Shown: one piece after another, positions 4,852-5,011 of the stretch
How positions within the stretch are numbered: position 1 is the stretch's first letter
How the letters are laid out: every line of letters begins with the position of its first letter
Assembly: GCA_027037155.1 (NCBI GenBank)
Contig: JALWBK010000016.1
Coordinates: 1-5,011, forward strand
Direction: 5' to 3'
Length of the DNA: 5,011 bases
DNA from: a bacterium
GTDB lineage: Bacteria > Thermosulfidibacterota > Thermosulfidibacteria > Thermosulfidibacterales > Thermosulfidibacteraceae
Notes under the pieces: generated by a model
Told to the model about the DNA's origin: nothing
Database searches by the model: none
Seen by the model: the letters and a program-made list of their open reading frames with translations, nothing else
Translations under genes and position numbers: made by a program

Positions 4852-5011
4852 CTCCCGCTCCTTCTCCCACCAGTTTAAACAAAAATTGCCTCAATTTAGG
4901 ATAGTTTGCAATCAAAAGATTCAATTTTGCAAAAATTTTGCCAAGTTCCTCTTTATAAATTTTACCTGAAGGTTTACCGCCTATCAAATCGACAAACCTT
5001 GCCCTTACAAC
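4835..5011 (-). CDS. C-terminal end of an unrecognised protein, first visible gene of the operon (partial)
   Basis: The frame is open from the window edge to TAA at 4837-4835, giving 58 residues and no start inside the window. The sequence is basic and helix-prone, with a glycine turn (IGGKPSG) followed by what looks like two or three amphipathic helices (YKEELGKIFAKLNLLIANYP and LRQFLFKLVGEG). Its codons resemble real coding sequence, though the stretch is more AT-rich than the genes downstream. It overlaps the pilM-like gene by 17 nt, so it is probably cotranscribed with it. I do not recognise the family. The short length means it could still be chance, but there is no better candidate for these 160 bp and no promoter in front of the pilM-like gene. 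Confidence 0.6.
   Translation of the reverse strand, partial: VVRARFVDLIGGKPSGKIYKEELGKIFAKLNLLIANYPKLRQFLFKLVGEGAGDVRQG
4858..4863 (-). promoter_or_regulatory. Shine-Dalgarno site of the pilM-like gene
   Basis: AAGGAG lies 6 nt before ATG 4851, inside the end of the upstream reading frame. It supports the chosen start and translation from an operon transcript. Confidence 0.7.

Noticed and set aside
4760..4969. Plus-strand open frame of 69 codons opposite the pilM-like start
   Set aside because: It overlaps strongly supported minus-strand coding sequence, has no Shine-Dalgarno site I can see and resembles no family.
1..5011. CRISPR array, insertion sequence or attachment site
   Set aside because: No spaced repeats, transposase motifs or terminal inverted repeats were seen; no duplicated tRNA 3' end is visible beside the tRNA.

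Overview
The window is compact bacterial chromosome (genes abut or overlap, Shine-Dalgarno sites are good, CCA is encoded in the tRNA). The Lys/Glu/Ile/Val-rich proteins and the gene families suggest an anaerobic or thermophilic lineage of the Aquificota/Thermodesulfobacteria/delta-proteobacterial kind. This is a low-confidence guess; nothing here fixes the taxonomy.

Left part (1-2137): a divergent pair. On the minus strand is a radical SAM enzyme of the AmmeMemoRadiSam (AmrS)/COG1180 type, whose C-terminus lies beyond base 1. On the plus strand is argJ (ornithine acetyltransferase/N-acetylglutamate synthase), with a good sigma-70-type promoter and Shine-Dalgarno site. The 123-bp gap between them holds the argJ promoter, and an inverted repeat overlaps its -35 element.

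Middle (2148-2273): a minus-strand tRNA-Ala(GGC) converges on argJ with only 10 bp between them. It has its own near-consensus promoter immediately after the stop codon of the GTPase gene. The tRNA is canonical except for C at position 33 (normally U) and a U32/U38 combination in the anticodon loop.

Right part (2271-5011, minus strand): a tightly coupled operon read right to left. The order is an unrecognised gene (only its last 58 codons are inside), a PilM-like actin-fold ATPase, a minimal Roadblock/LC7 protein, a PATAN/DUF4388 protein with a C-terminal winged-helix-like domain, and a small Ras-like GTPase of the CvnD/COG2229 type. Junctions are a 17-nt overlap, a 1-nt gap, a 4-nt gap and a 1-nt TGATG overlap. 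The content parallels the actinobacterial 'conservon' (Roadblock CvnB, winged-helix-like CvnC/DUF742, GTPase CvnD) and the MglA/MglB polarity switch, but is combined with a PilM homologue outside a pilMNOPQ cluster. My inference is a GTPase switch module that may control a pilus-like or polarity function. It is the most interesting part of the window.
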